Source of the DNA: Moniliella sp. 'wahieum'
Taxonomy: Eukaryota; Basidiomycota; Moniliellomycetes; Moniliellales; Moniliellaceae
DNA length: 64,000 bases
NCBI GenBank assembly: GCA_003971905.1
Contig: RSEE01000003.1
Coordinates: forward strand, 434,001-498,000
Reading direction: 5' to 3'
Below the pieces are notes generated by a model. That model did not search any database. It was not told where the DNA came from and saw nothing but the letters and a program-made list of their open reading frames with translations. The position numbers were made by a program, and so were the translations under genes. Below are positions 47,203 through 61,500 of the stretch, piece after piece (position 1 is the stretch's first letter; each line of letters starts with the position of its first letter).

Positions 47203-48244
47203 TTAGCGGCCAGCGCGACGATGGAGACGCATCAGATATGTTCCGTTTCGACGATACCTCTCTGTCCGCTCGGGCTCGTCGTCCGTCACATGGACAACAT
47301 CGAATTTTTTCTTGAGCAGGGCGAAGAAACGCTTGTCGGCCTTTCTGCGCTTTTGGTAGCAAAACAAAATCTCCTGCGCCGGGCCCTCACCGCGCGGGCG
47401 CGTCAGGGCATAAAGCGTGTCGACCAAAGGTTGGAACGCAATTTCGCATAGACACAGTCGGCCAGAAGGAGCACATCAGGCTTGGCAGGTCCCGGATGGA
47501 ATGAGTTCGCCCACACCAGCTCGCTCACGTGCATCGGATCTCGTCCGCCTTGGTTCAACGTCACGTTTTCTTGCATCAGGGCCATCATGGCGCTAGTACC
47601 CCAGATTTGGTCAGTACACTTGTTCTCTCCACCCCAATCGCTACGACCCACCTCGGGGTCCAGATGCGCATTAACACACTGCATGTCCGTCACCCATATT
47701 TCGGCCCCCAACTGCAATCGCGCCGCCAGCAGGCCCAGCAGGCCCGTGCCAGCTCCCAGCTCAACAACCGTTTTGTTTCCCAGTCAGCTGGTCTTTGCGC
47801 GAAGCGAGGTAGGCCCCAAGCCGCTCCGCCGCGGGCCAGATACGGCCCCCACAGCCACGACTCACATCGCGCTTGAGCAGCACATCAAACGAGGGGAGGG
47901 CACTCTACCGCTTGGTCCTCGGCCGGCGGCGTGGGCGGTGACACGGGTGACACCAGCCCCTTGGTATCCGCTAAGGTGAGGGGGGCGATCGGTACGGCAT
48001 CAAACAGCTGGGGCGTCGAGGCGGGGTCGGAAAAGTAGCGGACCACGGCACGGCGATCAATAATGGACTTGCGCTGGTTCGGTACCAACCCGGCAGGGCT
48101 ACCGACGGAGCAGGCCGAGTCAGCGTCAGCGTCAGCGTCAGCGTCAGCGTCCGTCAGCGTCCCGCTGGGCACCGGCTCGCGCTCCTCGGCCATGTCGACG
48201 CCCACCGGGCGCGCAATGAGACGCAGGCCAAAAGCCGTGTCCAT
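47203..48244 (-). CDS. Methyltransf_16 (EFM6/METTL21-type) protein-lysine methyltransferase
   Basis: Predicted SAM-dependent lysine methyltransferase of the group that modifies elongation factors. The ATG at 48244 starts MDTAFGLRLIARPVGVDMAE. A short Asp-Ala repeat follows (48118-48155, GCGTCA hexamers on the plus strand). The SAM site reads LGAGTGLLGLLAARLQLGAE with IWVTDMQC (about 47690-47760). The post-SAM motif is ANSFHPGPAKPDVLLLADCV-Y (about 47455-47515). The C-terminal EILFCYQKRRKADKRFFALL and KKKFDVVHVTDD (about 47260-47360) are characteristic of the METTL21/EFM6 group. The end ...GTYLMRLHRRAGR is at 47203. Two frame changes, near 47440 and 47770-47880. EFM6 is the best guess; EFM4/EFM7-like relatives are not excluded. 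Confidence 0.78.
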
Positions 48245-48735
48245 GATGCGGAGAAAGAAGGCGTGCGGCCAAGAAGGAAGGCCGCAGAGCCTGGTGGGGT
48301 TTGCTGGCGGCTGGCGGCTGGAAGCTGTGGAAGGTATTTAGACCAGAAGCAAGCGAAGGAGAGCAAACCGGGCCGGGGGGGGGGCCTGGTGTGACATGTG
48401 ACACACGTCACATGTGATGCGCATGGGACTGGATCCGCCATCACATACACATCACTTTAAATTGCAATTCTTCCGGTCCCAGGCACACCGCATGTCCCAG
48501 GTACAGCGCCAGCGCCAGCACTTCGCTCAATATAATCCGCGGTCCTTTGCAGGGGCGTGCTACACGCTTCTCATCGTTCCCACAGCAGTCCATCCACGTT
48601 CAACCTAAGTTGGCCTAAAGCTACAATAGCTTCCATCCATCATCGCTCATCCACCACCTGATAACATAGATTGGAAGAACGCATGAGTGGCAGTGATATG
48701 AAGAATGGAAGGAGGCATTGCCGAATCCATCCAAC
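48245..48735. other. Spacer with palindromic ACATGT patch
   Basis: Upstream of the methyltransferase gene and 3' flank of the iminopeptidase. At 48389-48420 TGTGACATGTG...GTCACATGTGATG forms an imperfect inverted repeat from the ACATGT heptamer family. A 10-G run lies at about 48375-48384. No gene seen. Confidence 0.5.
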
Positions 48736-50082
<1,347 letters not shown>

Positions 50083-50447
50083 GCGTTGGACAAGAGCGAA
50101 CACGTGGACAGCGCCCGCACGCCACAGGCCAGTCTTCTCCTAATCGACCTAAGGCTTAATCGACTAATCCCAGATCCCAGAGCCCATGCGGCTGCCCAGG
50201 CACTGTCCAGGCTGAGTCAGCAGCCGCACTCGTCGGCAGCCTTCAGCAGGACCACGTGACCAGGCCCATTTTGAAACCCGAAATTCCGCTGTCGCACATG
50301 TGATGTGGACAGTACAGCTCCCCTCCCAGCACGGAGCCAGTGTGCGTGATCTGCCGCCCCGCCGGAATTTTCGGCCACCTTCCAAGGCGCGCACTCGCCG
50401 TTAGCCGCAGCGCCCCCACCCCCACCACCACCCCGTACTCGGCCCCG
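50083..50447. promoter_or_regulatory. Divergent PIP/LeuRS promoter region
   Basis: 365-bp spacer. It includes a TAATCGAC...TTAATCGACTAATC patch (about 50141-50168) and CCAGATC CCAGAGC (50169-50183), fitting the period-7 family. No separate gene. Confidence 0.5.
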
Positions 50448-53400
50448 ATGGCACCTGCCCCCCACCGCTGCCGGTGCCGCTCCCGCCGGCGCCGCGCCCT
50501 CCAGCGGCCCCATCCAGCTGGAGAATACGACGAAACGCGACTACCTTGTCGGTCTCCAGAAGAAGTACCAGGCCAAGTGGGCCGCCGAGCGTGCGTTTGA
50601 GATCAACTCGCCCATGCTGCAGACCCCCGACGAGAGCACGCCCCGTGCGCCTGGCGAGTCCTTGCTTACCGCCGACCAGATCTCATATGAGTCCCGAGGA
50701 GGTCCGCCAGCACTACCCCAAGTGGCTCGGCACCTTCCCGTACCCGTACATGAATGGCTCTCTCCACATGGGCCACGCCTTCTCCCTGTCCAAGCTCGAG
50801 TTTGCCACGGGCTTTGAGCGTATGCTCGGCAAGAAGGCTCTTCCCCTTCGGTTTCCACGCCACCGGCATGCCCATTCGTGTACGTACCCCCGTTCTCCTC
50901 ATCCTCCCCCTCCCCGGAGTATCGGTCCAACTAACGCATATTTGTCTGGCTAGGCCGCCACCGACAAGCTCATTCGTGAGATTGAGATGTTTGGGGAGGA
51001 CCTGTCTGGCTACAAGGAGGACGAGCCGGAGGTAGAGGTTGTCGCGGCGGACCCCAAGGATCCTTCGTCTCGCGACCCGGCCAAGGCGACTAAGGGCAAG
51101 CTCAACGCCAAGTCGACCGGGCTCAAGTACCAGTTCCAGATTTTGGAGAGCATTGGTGTACCCCGCTCTGAGATCCACAAGTTCCGTGACACGGACTACT
51201 GGCTCAAGTACTTCCCTCCTATTGCCCACGAGGACCTGGATGCGCTTGGTGCCCGGATTGACTGGCGGCGGTCGTTCATCACTACCGACTACAACCCGTA
51301 CTACGATTCGTTCGTCCGCTGGCAGGTCAACAAGCTTCGTTCCCTGGACAAGATCAAGTTTGGCGAACGCTACACCATCTTTTCTCCTAAGGACAACCAG
51401 CCTTGCATGGACCATGACCGGTCCGAAGGGGAGGCACTTAACCCTCAGGAGTACACTGCGCTCAAGATGGAAGTCGTCCAATGGGCTACCAAGGCGGCAC
51501 CTCAGGTAGATGCTCTCACTACTGCCAAGGGCCTCAAGGTCTTCTTGTTGCTGCCACGCTGCGTCCGGAGACGATGTACGGCCAGACCAACTGCTTTGTC
51601 GGTCCCAAGATTGACTATGGCTTGTTTGAGTGCCCGGGCGGGGAGGTGTACGTGTGCACGGACCGCGCGGCGCGCAACATGGCCTTCCAGGGCATCTTTG
51701 CTGAGCGGGGCCAGGTCAAGAAGCTGGCAACCATCAAGGGCGCTGATTTGGGGTTCGCTCATCAAGGCTCCCTTTGGTACCAAGTACCCTGAAATTCGTG
51801 TTTTGCCCATGGAGACTGTGCTGGCCACCAAGGGTACGGGTGTGGTGACCTCGGTCCCCTCTGACTCGCCCGATGACTACACTACCCTTCGTGACCTGCA
51901 GAAGAAGGCCGAGTTTTACGGAATTGACCCGGCTTGGGTCAAGGACCTGGAGCCGGTGCCTGTGCTCGAGACGCCGACCTACGGCAACCTGGTCGCGCCC
52001 ACGCTGGTTCAGAAGCTAAAGATTCAGTCCCCTAAGGACACCAAGGCGCTTGCCGAGGCCAAAGAAATCGCCTACAAGGAAGGATTCTACTCGGGTAAGC
52101 TCATTGTCGGCGAGTTTGCTGGGGAGGAGGTGCAAGTCGCCAAGCCCAAGGTGCGCGACGCGATGATCCGTGCTGGCTGGCGTTTGCCTACGCTGAACCT
52201 GAGGGTCGGGTTGTGTCCCGCTCTGGGGATGAGTGCGTTGTGGCGCTGATGGACCAGTGGTACCTCGACTATGGCGAGGAAAACTGGCAGGCCAAGGCTC
52301 TCAAGGAGGTCAGCATGCTCAACACTTACACTCCGGACGTCAAAAACGCATTTGAAGCTGTTATTGGCTGGCTGCATCAGTGGGCGTGTGCGCGTGGCTA
52401 CGGGTTGGGCACCAAGCTTCCGTGGGACCACAACTTCCTTGTCGAGTCGCTGTCCGACTCGACGATCTACATGGCGTACTACACGGTCGCTCACCTGATT
52501 CAAGGCGGGGGCATCAAGGGTTCCGAGCCTGGTTTGCTTGGCATCACGGTGGAGCAGATGACTGACCCCGTGTGGGATTACATTTTCGGTACCATCACCT
52601 ATGCCGAGACCGAGCAGACTGCCGTTTCGCAGGACAAGCTCGACATTCTCCGGCGCGAGTTCCGCTACTTTACCCCATGGACCTGCGCACCAGTGGCAAG
52701 GACTTGATCCCAACCACCTTACCTTCTGCATCTACAACCACACTGCCCTCTTTGGCGAGGAGCACTGGCCCAAGTCCATCCGCGCCAACGGGCACCTGAT
52801 GCTCAATGGCGAGAAGATGTCCAAGTCTAAGGGCAACTCGCTCACGCTCCGCGACGGTGTGGAGAAGTTTGGAGCGGACGCGATGCGCGTCTCGCTGGCC
52901 GATGCTGGGGATGGGATTGAAGATGCCAACTTGGAGGAGAAAGGTGCCAACTCGAACATTCTGCGTATCTACACGTTGCTCGAATGGGCTACCGAGATGG
53001 TCAAGGCGGCCAAGGCTGGCGAACTGCGCACGGGACCGAAAGATTCGTTCTGGGACGCTAGCTTTGAAAACGAAACCAACCTGGCCATTGTTAAGACCAA
53101 GGCGGACTATGAGCAAACGTGTACAAGGAGGTGACCCGCGACGGATTTTACGAGTTGATCATGGCGCGCGACTTGTACCGTGACGCGACGCAGGACATCA
53201 AGATGCATGCCGATCTGGTGCTATACTGGATCAAGACGATCGCGCTGCTCATGTGCCCCATTGCGCCCCACATGGCCGAAATCTCTGGACTGGGATCCTG
53301 GAGCAGCCGCGTAGCATCCAATTTGCTCTTTGGCCTGAGCCAAGCAAGCCGGTGGACCAAAAGTCGTGCGGCGACCGATTATGCGCGGGCCACCACCAAG

Positions 53401-53963
53401 CGCATTCGCGACCAGGAGATTGCTTTGCTGCAGGCGGGCAAGTCGGGCAAAAAGGGTGGCAAGAAGAATGCCAATGTGGGTTGGATGCCAGAGACGTACA
53501 AGGAGAAGGAGCCCAAGGAGCTGCGCATCTTTGTCGCCAAGTCGTTCCCGCAATGGCAGCAGAAGGTTGCCGCCATGCTGGACAAGTTGACCAACGCCGA
53601 GGGTGTGACGGACGATGTGGCGCTGCGCAAGGAGCTGGCGACAGCTGGCCTCTTGAAGGACAAGAAGGTGATGCCGTTTGTGGTGAGCCTCAAAGACCGC
53701 CTCAAGACGTTTGACCGCGAAACGGCCTTTACCCGCACCTTGCCCTTTGACGAGTTGGCCACCCTGACCAGCATCCGCGGCTATCTCGGCCGCACCATGC
53801 AGTTTGTCAAGGTCACTGTCGAGTCGGCCGAGGATTGATTGCGGCGTTGCCCCCCGCACCCGAGGACGCCACCGCGTTCCCCGACCGCAAGACCCTCGAG
53901 CTGGCCGAACCGGGACGGCCCTCGTTTGTCTTCTACAACCAGGGCACTGCGCCGTCGGCCTAA
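50448..53963 (+). CDS. CDC60: Cytosolic leucyl-tRNA synthetase
   Basis: Class I aminoacyl-tRNA synthetase of the archaeal/eukaryotic cytosolic type. The ATG at 50448 gives MAPA and, after one indel, an Ala-rich leader and [20 protein letters not shown]. The HIGH box is [20 protein letters not shown] (about 50740-50800). A 74-nt intron lies at 50880-50953. The editing domain shows [20 protein letters not shown] (about 51545-51605, the T-rich LRPET motif) and [20 protein letters not shown]. Then comes [40 protein letters not shown] and the KMSKS loop [20 protein letters not shown] (about 52806-52865). The C-terminal domain runs to [10 protein letters not shown]; a frame change at about 53838 hides the real end, [20 protein letters not shown] with stop TAA 53961-53963. 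About eight indels overall. About 1140 residues, normal for the family. Confidence 0.96.
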
Positions 53964-54432
53964 AAGTGTCCCCTCCTGCCCCCCATTCGATGCTTCATTC
54001 CGTCCCATGCCTCACCAGCCCCAGTCTAGCGATTTTAGCGACTAGTGAGTGACCAAGTGACTAGTACTAGAGGGTGTGTCCAAGTGGTATAATCCAGTAG
54101 GTCTTTTGGGGCCTGGGCTCCGTATGGCTCCTAGTACAGTAGCGGCCATGGGACCGAGGGAACCAAGAGTAAATTGTCTGTCCCGAGAACCGAGAGTGCA
54201 ACAAAAATGGAGGACAGATGAGATGCGACATGTGACATCCATCACATCACATGTGACAATGGAGTACATGTGGCAGATAATCGATGATAGATGATCGATG
54301 ACATGCGACAGATGGTACAAGGCCAAGACAAGACCATAACCATCCCGCGCAGCCTCGGGCGTGCTCGGCCTTGCGCGGCGAGAGTCATAGTCCGGCCAAG
54401 GAATCAAGGGAATCAAGGGGTAAGCTGTGAGG
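53964..54432. other. Convergent spacer with ACATGT/ATCGAT heptamers
   Basis: Contains CTAGTGAGTGACCAAGTGACTAG (about 54041-54063), ACATGTG units on both sides of an inverted repeat (54228-54258) and ATAATCG ATGATAG ATGATCG (54277-54297). No gene seen. Confidence 0.55.
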
Positions 54433-57400
54433 TTAGGCCGAGACGAGCTGTTGGCCTCGCGCTTGGGGGTCGCGCTGCTGAGCCCGAGCCCGGGGCCGAG
54501 AGGGAGTGGGAGTGGGGCAGAGCCGAAGCAGGGTTGGGACCCGGTGGCAGCGCCGACGAGGAAGAAGACAAACAAGGGGCCCGGGTGGTGGAGCGCCCAC
54601 GGGCGAAGGCTCCGCGCCGGACCCCGAGCTTCCCGATGCGGGTCCTGGTCCTGGTTCGGGCTTCGGTTCCGACTGGGGGTCCGGAACCACCGGCGCCGAA
54701 AAGTCAAATAGCATGTTGGACCACCACGCACACTTTCCGATGTGGGCTGCGTCGCGTCCGGGGCGGACAGATCGTTGGCGTTGAGCGCGCCCAGACGGGT
54801 GAGTCGTTCCAATGGCTCGTAGGCACTGCCTGCCTGCGGGTGGAGGCGGTCAAGGCATGAGGCCAGTAAGGCGCTTGGCCATAGTACCCTTCCAACATGG
54901 TGTCCAGGTTGCCCTCCAGCGCCTCGGCAGCCGCAACGGCAATGTCCCCACCCAACGGAAAGTCCGGCACAGACATCCCGACCGACGGATCAGGTACCGT
55001 GCTAAGCGGGATGATGGGCATGCCCAAGTCCAACACCCCAGGCCCGGCAGAGGCAGAGCTGGTGCGCGCACCGGCGGGTACAGGCATAGCATCGGCCCCT
55101 TGCGCACCTACCGTCGACGTCGACGTTGGTTCCGTCGACGCGGCAGCCGCTCTTCCGTCGTCCGCGTCTTGGTCACCATTGGTGAGGGGGAGCGCGCTGT
55201 GAGCGCGCTGCGCAGACTCGACCTGGTTGGCAGTCAAGCTGGCCAAGACGCGGAGCGCGTGCCGCATCTTTGGTAACTCTTTCCACCGTGTTGGTGCCTT
55301 GTCGACAGCACTGCAAAGATCGTTGATAGAGATCAAGTTGTGTTGCGCCACTAGGTCCGTCGGCCACAAGAGGGTATAAACGCGGCGGTCACACCGGCGT
55401 GGAAGCAAAGATAGAGCGTACGCCACATGGAGAAGGAACGCAAGTGACCCAAGTGGGCGTTCATCAGGTACAGCGCCGAGCGCATGACGGCAATGCTCAA
55501 TGTGCACACCGCCTTAGGACTGCGCAACCAAGCTTCCTTCTCGTCCACCTTCTCCCCCTTCTCCCCCCCTTCAGGAGCGGGTGCCGACGAGGAAGACCCT
55601 CGCTTTCCATCTGTCTTGCCATTGGTGCTGGGTTGTCGGGCGCGTTGCTCGGCCAGGGATCGTTCCCGTGCCAGATGACCACGGAGTAAACATCAATACG
55701 GCAAACACATCCATCGCCAGGTCGCAGGCTTGTTGAATGTCCTTCAGACCACGGTAGGCAGACGAATTCGACCACTCCCGCCCGCCAGCGGCAGCCACTT
55801 CCTTGACCAGCCAAGCGGGTGGGTGGAAGGATGGATCGTGGAGTTGGGAGGTATCGGTAATGTCAAGCCGAAGGGCAGGGGGAGGGTGAGGTACCAAGCG
55901 AGACCATCCTTGGTCCATTGGGCCAACTGAGCCACATCCCAATCGATTGCCTGACTGGGGTCCAACAGACGCTGGCGCATGAGCATCGCCAGCCCACACT
56001 GAGCTTCATGGTACGTTGTCGGTGGTCCTTCTGACGACGGCGGCATCAGAACAGCGGCCGCCGACGATGAAGGACCCCCGGTTGGATGGTTTGGGGGTGT
56101 GGAGGCGCCCCCGGGGGATTGGTCATCCGGGTGGTAAACCACGCAATGGCCAGTGGCCGGCCATAAATCGCCGACAGTTGAGCATCTTGCAATACAATCG
56201 CCCACCACAACGTGCGGCGGTTGACTGCGTCGAGTTGGCTCGGTTGAGGGCGGAGGCGAACGGGGTCAATGTGAAGGCCAATGGCTTGGGCTTGCCGTGT
56301 GATGGACCCGAGTAAAGGCCAAAAGAAGCGGTACGATCCGTGTTCCGTAAATAGAGGCCGACAAGTAACTGCGCATGAATGGTCTGCAATGTAGGAGCAG
56401 ATAGGAAGGAACAGAGACGCAGAGCTTGGTACGTGGCGGTGAGGAAACGGTCGGTGACAAAGTAAGGCGAGCGAGTGCGCACCGCCTCCGATCCGTGGGC
56501 ATTGCATGCATATCGGGCCCAAGGGCACCGTGGGCTGTGTTACTGCCTGATCCGGTCCCCACTCGGCCGACGCAGACGGATCGGCATCCACTCCAACGCC
56601 AGCACCCTCGCGCCACCATCCCCATGCGATGATTGAGAGGCACGTTGGTTCGGTGGCCAATAGCCTTGGAACGCACCTAGTTTGGGCGACTCCAAATTCC
56701 CGTTGCGGCCCAGAGCAAAAACCATAAGATAAAGCGCCATGTCTGGCAGGGAAGTCGTACGCTTTTCCTCGGCGGGCAAGTCGATAAAGGTCTGGACCCC
56801 ACGCAAAAGAGAGGGCCCTGCCAAGCCCGGCCACTTGGGAGCAAAGAACTGAGAAAAGGAGTTCAGGTCGTCGGTCAGCTCGTCGGTCTGTTCCCAGAGC
56901 GAGCTGACCTCGTGACGGAAAACCTCGGGGTCGGGCGACCAAATCGTAGAAAAGGGGTACGAGTCGTTCTCATTAAAGAGGAATCCGTCCATAGCGTCGC
57001 GCAAATTACGACGCAGTTGCGATCCACCGGATGAGCTCCTGTTGTTCCCGGCCGACTGGGGCCGACCTATCGAAGCTCCCGCCGCGTTGCCGTTGGCCGA
57101 GCCGCCTCCGACGGTGCCTGCCGCACTAACGCCACCATCACTCCGGAGCGGGAGGAGCGCGTCTCTACCGTGGTATCGTACCGCGACGAATGCATGGGAC
57201 CAGAAGTGGAGCCACCGCGGGCTAGAGAGCTGGGCCAGGGAGGATACGCGTCACGTGGGACCACCTCCATACCCATCCGGGCATCCCCTCGGGCCTGGGC
57301 CCCGGCACGACGGTCGCGTTCCACCGCTTTGTCGGCCACGTCGTTCATGCTGATGGACGAAACGTAGTACATGCCAGCTCCATTGACGTTGGTAACATTA

Positions 57401-58585
57401 TGGGCGGTAGCGGTACGACCACGGTCCAGCGGGGGGTAGGGTGGGCCCATGTGGCGGATAGAATGGCCACGTGGGCTGGTGGTTGTACTGGGAGCAGCCG
57501 AGCGAGCACGGTCGTCGTCATAAGCCCAGTAGGACCTAGGTGCGAGAGGGGAGTAGGGAGAGCCCGAGTCCTGGCCCAGCGCGGAAAGTGCCTCGACGGC
57601 CATCGCGAGGCTGTCCTTGCCGTCGGCAGGGGGTTGGGCAGCGACGTAGGATAGTAGGCACCCTCCACGGGGGGCATGCCACGAGAGCGCCAGCTGTCGC
57701 TGAATTACAGGGTCAGTTATCGGAGAGCAGGCAGGTACGGGGACAAGACGAGGTACACGTACGTAGCTGCACGGTCGTCGAGGCGCGGCCGTTTGTGGCG
57801 GTGCAGGCCGGGTGGCGACGGGTACTGACGCGGGGCAGGCTGCCAGGCGTCGGGGCCAAGGGAGGACGGGGAAGAGGAGCACCCCATGGGGCGGGGGTGG
57901 CCAGTCTCGGTTGCCGGCTACCGGGCAGCGAGGAGGCGACGGGCGAGGGCAAACGATGGCGGCGGGCGTGCGCATGGCCGGCCTGCGAACGCGGGTTTCC
58001 GCGCGCGCCACTGCGGCGACGGGAGGGGCGGCGTATCAGTCGAGGCAGGGGCGTGCACGGGCAACGGCCGACACCCTGTCCGCCACGGGCGACGGCGGCG
58101 CAGCAGCAGCGAAGGTGGCAGCGTGGGACGAGTGTTGGGCGGTGGGGTGTGGGAGGGGCGGGCCGTCGGGAACGGGAGCGGGAGGGGGACCGAGAGGCGG
58201 CAGGGGGCCGAAGAAGACGCAGCCGACGAGGGAGGGCCGCGGGGGAGGCAGCGCGGGTGCCGAGGCGCGGGTCGTACTCGCACACCAGGTGGGTTGGGCG
58301 CTACAGCGGGAACACTGCGGCTGGGCACGGTCGCACTTGCGCTTGGCCGACAGACAGGGCAGACACGACTTGGGGATGCGCACACGCGGCGGACGGGACG
58401 GCGGGAGACATGCTCGCCGTCGTGGTCGCCGTCGTGGTCGTGGTCATCGCATGGTCGTCGTGGTCGTCGTGCTCGTGTCGTGGTAGTGGTGTGTAGTCTC
58501 GTTGTGGGAGAGGGCGTGGGGGTGGGGTGCTCGGGGGGGGAGGAGCGGAGGCGGAGGCGGCAAGCGCGGTGCCTGGCGCAGGCAT
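54433..58585 (-). CDS. Zn2Cys6 fungal-specific transcription factor
   Basis: Nuclear DNA-binding regulator. The ATG at 58585 starts MPAPGTALAASASAPPPPST, followed by a His/Asp and Thr-rich stretch. The binuclear cluster, about 58285-58375, reads SCLPCLSAKRKCDRAQPQC-SRC-SAQPTWC: Cx2Cx6Cx6Cx2Cx6C. A long basic, Pro/Ser-rich linker follows. The middle-homology domain starts near 57000 with MDGFLFNENDSYPFSTIWSP. It continues with LTATYQALRLCSFLSAPTLQ, AQLLVGLYLRNTDRTASFWP, QAQAIGLHIDP and RTLWWAIVLQDAQLSAIYGR with PLAI (about 56150-56230), the PF04082 signature. Downstream are RWKELPKMRHALRVLASLTA and a Gly/Pro/Ser-rich tail. The 3' end is uncertain: one frame stops at 54704, another (LFDFSAPVVPDPQSEPKPEP) runs to 54433. 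Target genes are unknown. Many indels. Confidence 0.88.
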
Positions 58586-61500
58586 GGTGGATGGGCGGGG
58601 TGGGAGGGGGGGGCGGGGGCGAGGCGGTGAGGATGGGCGGTCGAAGCGAGGTGTGGTCGGAGTGAGGAGGGGGTGGAGTTGGGAAAGGGGGGCGCAGCCG
58701 TGGGCTGAGTACGTGAGCGGCGGCGGAGGCTGGCGCCGTGCCGGGCGGAGGCAGGCAGGCAGCGGCGGTGGCAAGGCCGCGGCTGCTGAGCTGCGCTCGC
58801 TTGGGTTGCCTGCTGCGGGCTGCATGCAGGCGGCTGCATGGGGCTGCTGCAGGGGGTGTGCATGCATGCCTGCGCCGGCGCGGTTTTTACCGGCAGTGGC
58901 AGCCGCCGGCAGCGCCCGCCCGTCAGCCCGCCGACTGTCGGGGGGGCGGCGTCTGCGTCCCACGCCCTCCCAGCGCTCCCACGCCGCGTCCTTCCGCCCC
59001 CAGCCCAACCGCCCGCCCAGAGCCCCGCCACGCCCCGCCCAGCGCCTGCGCGCAGATAACCCGGCTGCGCCCGGCATGCACCGCGCCAGTCTCCCGCCCC
59101 GGCTGCCCCCCGGCGGCACCGCCGCCCTCCAGCGCCCCCACGCCTGTCTCCGCTCCCCCACACAAACGCACACTGCCCAGCTGCCGCCCTGCTGTGCGAT
59201 CGGCCCATTTACGGCCTTAACTGCGAAAAACGCACATCAGCTCCTCTTATTTCCCCCACCCCCTCCCGCCGCCGCTCCGCCCCCGACCGCTGACCGTCAC
59301 CGGTGAACATCGGTGCTGGCCCAGCCGCCTCAGCCTCAGCTGAGCTCAGCGCCCATGACATCCCCAGCCCTCCTGGTTCAACTTGAACGTTTCATATCCA
59401 TTCCGCCAACCACCACGCTTCCTTCTCAGTGCAATTCCGACTTTCAACACTTCCGCACGTAGTTGCTGCAATTTCCCATTCTACATTTCACCGGGCATGG
59501 CTCCACCTCGTTTTCCGCCGCGCTTTTTCCTGTGCACGCCCTCGTCCGCTCCTCCCTCCAGACGTTGAGCAAGCAAGGCAGATTTATGCTGATCGTACAA
59601 CCTTCCTTCTTTCCAGCAGTAGCCTAGATGAGAGCCAAGGGCCTCTTCTTGTTCGCACTCCCCTCCTCCCTTTGGTCATTGGGGGGAGGGGTGCAAGATT
59701 CCAAGCTATCCTTTCTGTATTAGGCGCCATATATGCATCATGACACACGAATAGGTATATAGTCCGCCGCAGTATCACCAACGGAGGCCTGGTTTCAGAT
59801 CCTCATATTCGTCGGGGGAGAAAAGCCTTCCTGGCCTCCCTTGATGCGGTATTGCGGACTCTATCCGCTAACGCCAAGGTATCCCAACAACTTATTAGCA
59901 TTTTGGTGCGATCGTTATGGCCACCATATAACAAACAAGGCTCTTTCTCTTCCCCAAACTGTCACGGAGGGAAAGACGGCCCTGCGAGCAGCTGTGGCAG
60001 ATCCTATACATGCTTTCTCCTCCGTGCTTACCTCGAGACAAACGCCGTGCTCTCTCCCGCGCAAGAGGGATTTTTGGCCCGTATTTGCGCCGACCGTAGT
60101 ACACGTCCTCCCCCCCGCCTAGCGATACATGTGGGTCAGCCGATACAATGACGAATCTCATCTCCTCCTCGATGGAGTAGAGATGAAGAGAAGCCGTGCA
60201 AGAATTAACAAGGCTTGAGGATACATTTTTTGTGAAGGGAAGCGTGAATTGCGAGCCACTTCCGTGTGGATATGTTGATATGACCTATGGCCCAATACTC
60301 TTAACAGACCTCCGACGCTCCCAACTCCAAAACCAAAAAGTTATGACCATGAGAGGTCGAACTATATTTAGTGCGCCGAGCTGCCATCGACCGACATATC
60401 CTGTACAATAGTCGCTCTTGCTGTTTCTTTCTCTGTTCTTATCACCCCCGTTTCGTCCTCGACGAGAACGGAGCGCAGCGAGTCCTTGTACGGGGTTGCT
60501 GACTTCCCAGGCGGAGGCCTTATTCCCTGCCCATCGGAGACAAGACTCACGGTGGAGGGCTGTGTGTTGTACCTTTGGACCATACTATCGGCACAATTGG
60601 ATCTAAGAACAGACAAACAGGTGTTATAGAAGAGAATGGAGACAAAAGAAAATGCCAGCAGGTCTACAGCGAAAAGGGGAAACGAGCCAAGGGGGGAGAA
60701 GTGAGAGCCAATAACGAATAAAGGCACGGAATGACAGACGAGGCGAGAGTTAAGGGCAAAACGGAACCGAGAGGATAAACGAAAGGCTATAGAAACCGAG
60801 TCGAAATCATCTGTAGTGTTTTGAATTTTAGACGAGTGCGAGCGGGAGAAGAGACGATTGTTGCAGGCTTGTTAGGGCAGCATTGTAGTCATTCGCTGCC
60901 TCTTTCCCTCCGTCCCCGAGTACAAACAGCTTCAGCTAGGCACACGTCCTTACTGTCCGAGCCGATGACTACGCATCCTTGCGACCCAAGCTACCGCCTT
61001 GCAATACTTCGAAAGGCCTCTCTCCACCCTTCCCCAAGGCCCGGTCGGATCTCCACCAAAAAGCCCAAGTGGCACGCCACCAGCGACCTCTACATAGGGT
61101 GTACAAACCCCCCCGGGTGGGATACCATGGCCGGGCCCCGGCCATGGCACACTCGTCTGTACCGATGACAAGTGTTAAACTCAGATACCGGGCCTATTCT
61201 ATACATATTGGAACTTACGACCTCCAACAATCGCCGTCCCATCGATCTACGACGGACGCCGGCTCAGCATTTCTGATGTTTCACCTTACTCGAGGGATAT
61301 CTCCCTTTGTCTCCTCCCATCTCTGGCACATCCTTCGAAACCCTCATCGTGACCCCCGCGGCGTATCTTCAGTCGGCACTTGGCTTTCCTCTGCCATTCA
61401 TGTCGAACAACCACAGAGGCTACGACCTATCGTGTGGGTATTATTGTCTAGTATTCCCCCTCTCCCTTCGTGGGGGAACAGCAGGTGCTCTCCACAGAGT

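Noticed and set aside
50666-52731. Several 150-270 codon minus-strand frames
   Set aside because: They lie opposite the well-supported leucyl-tRNA synthetase and carry no conserved motif.
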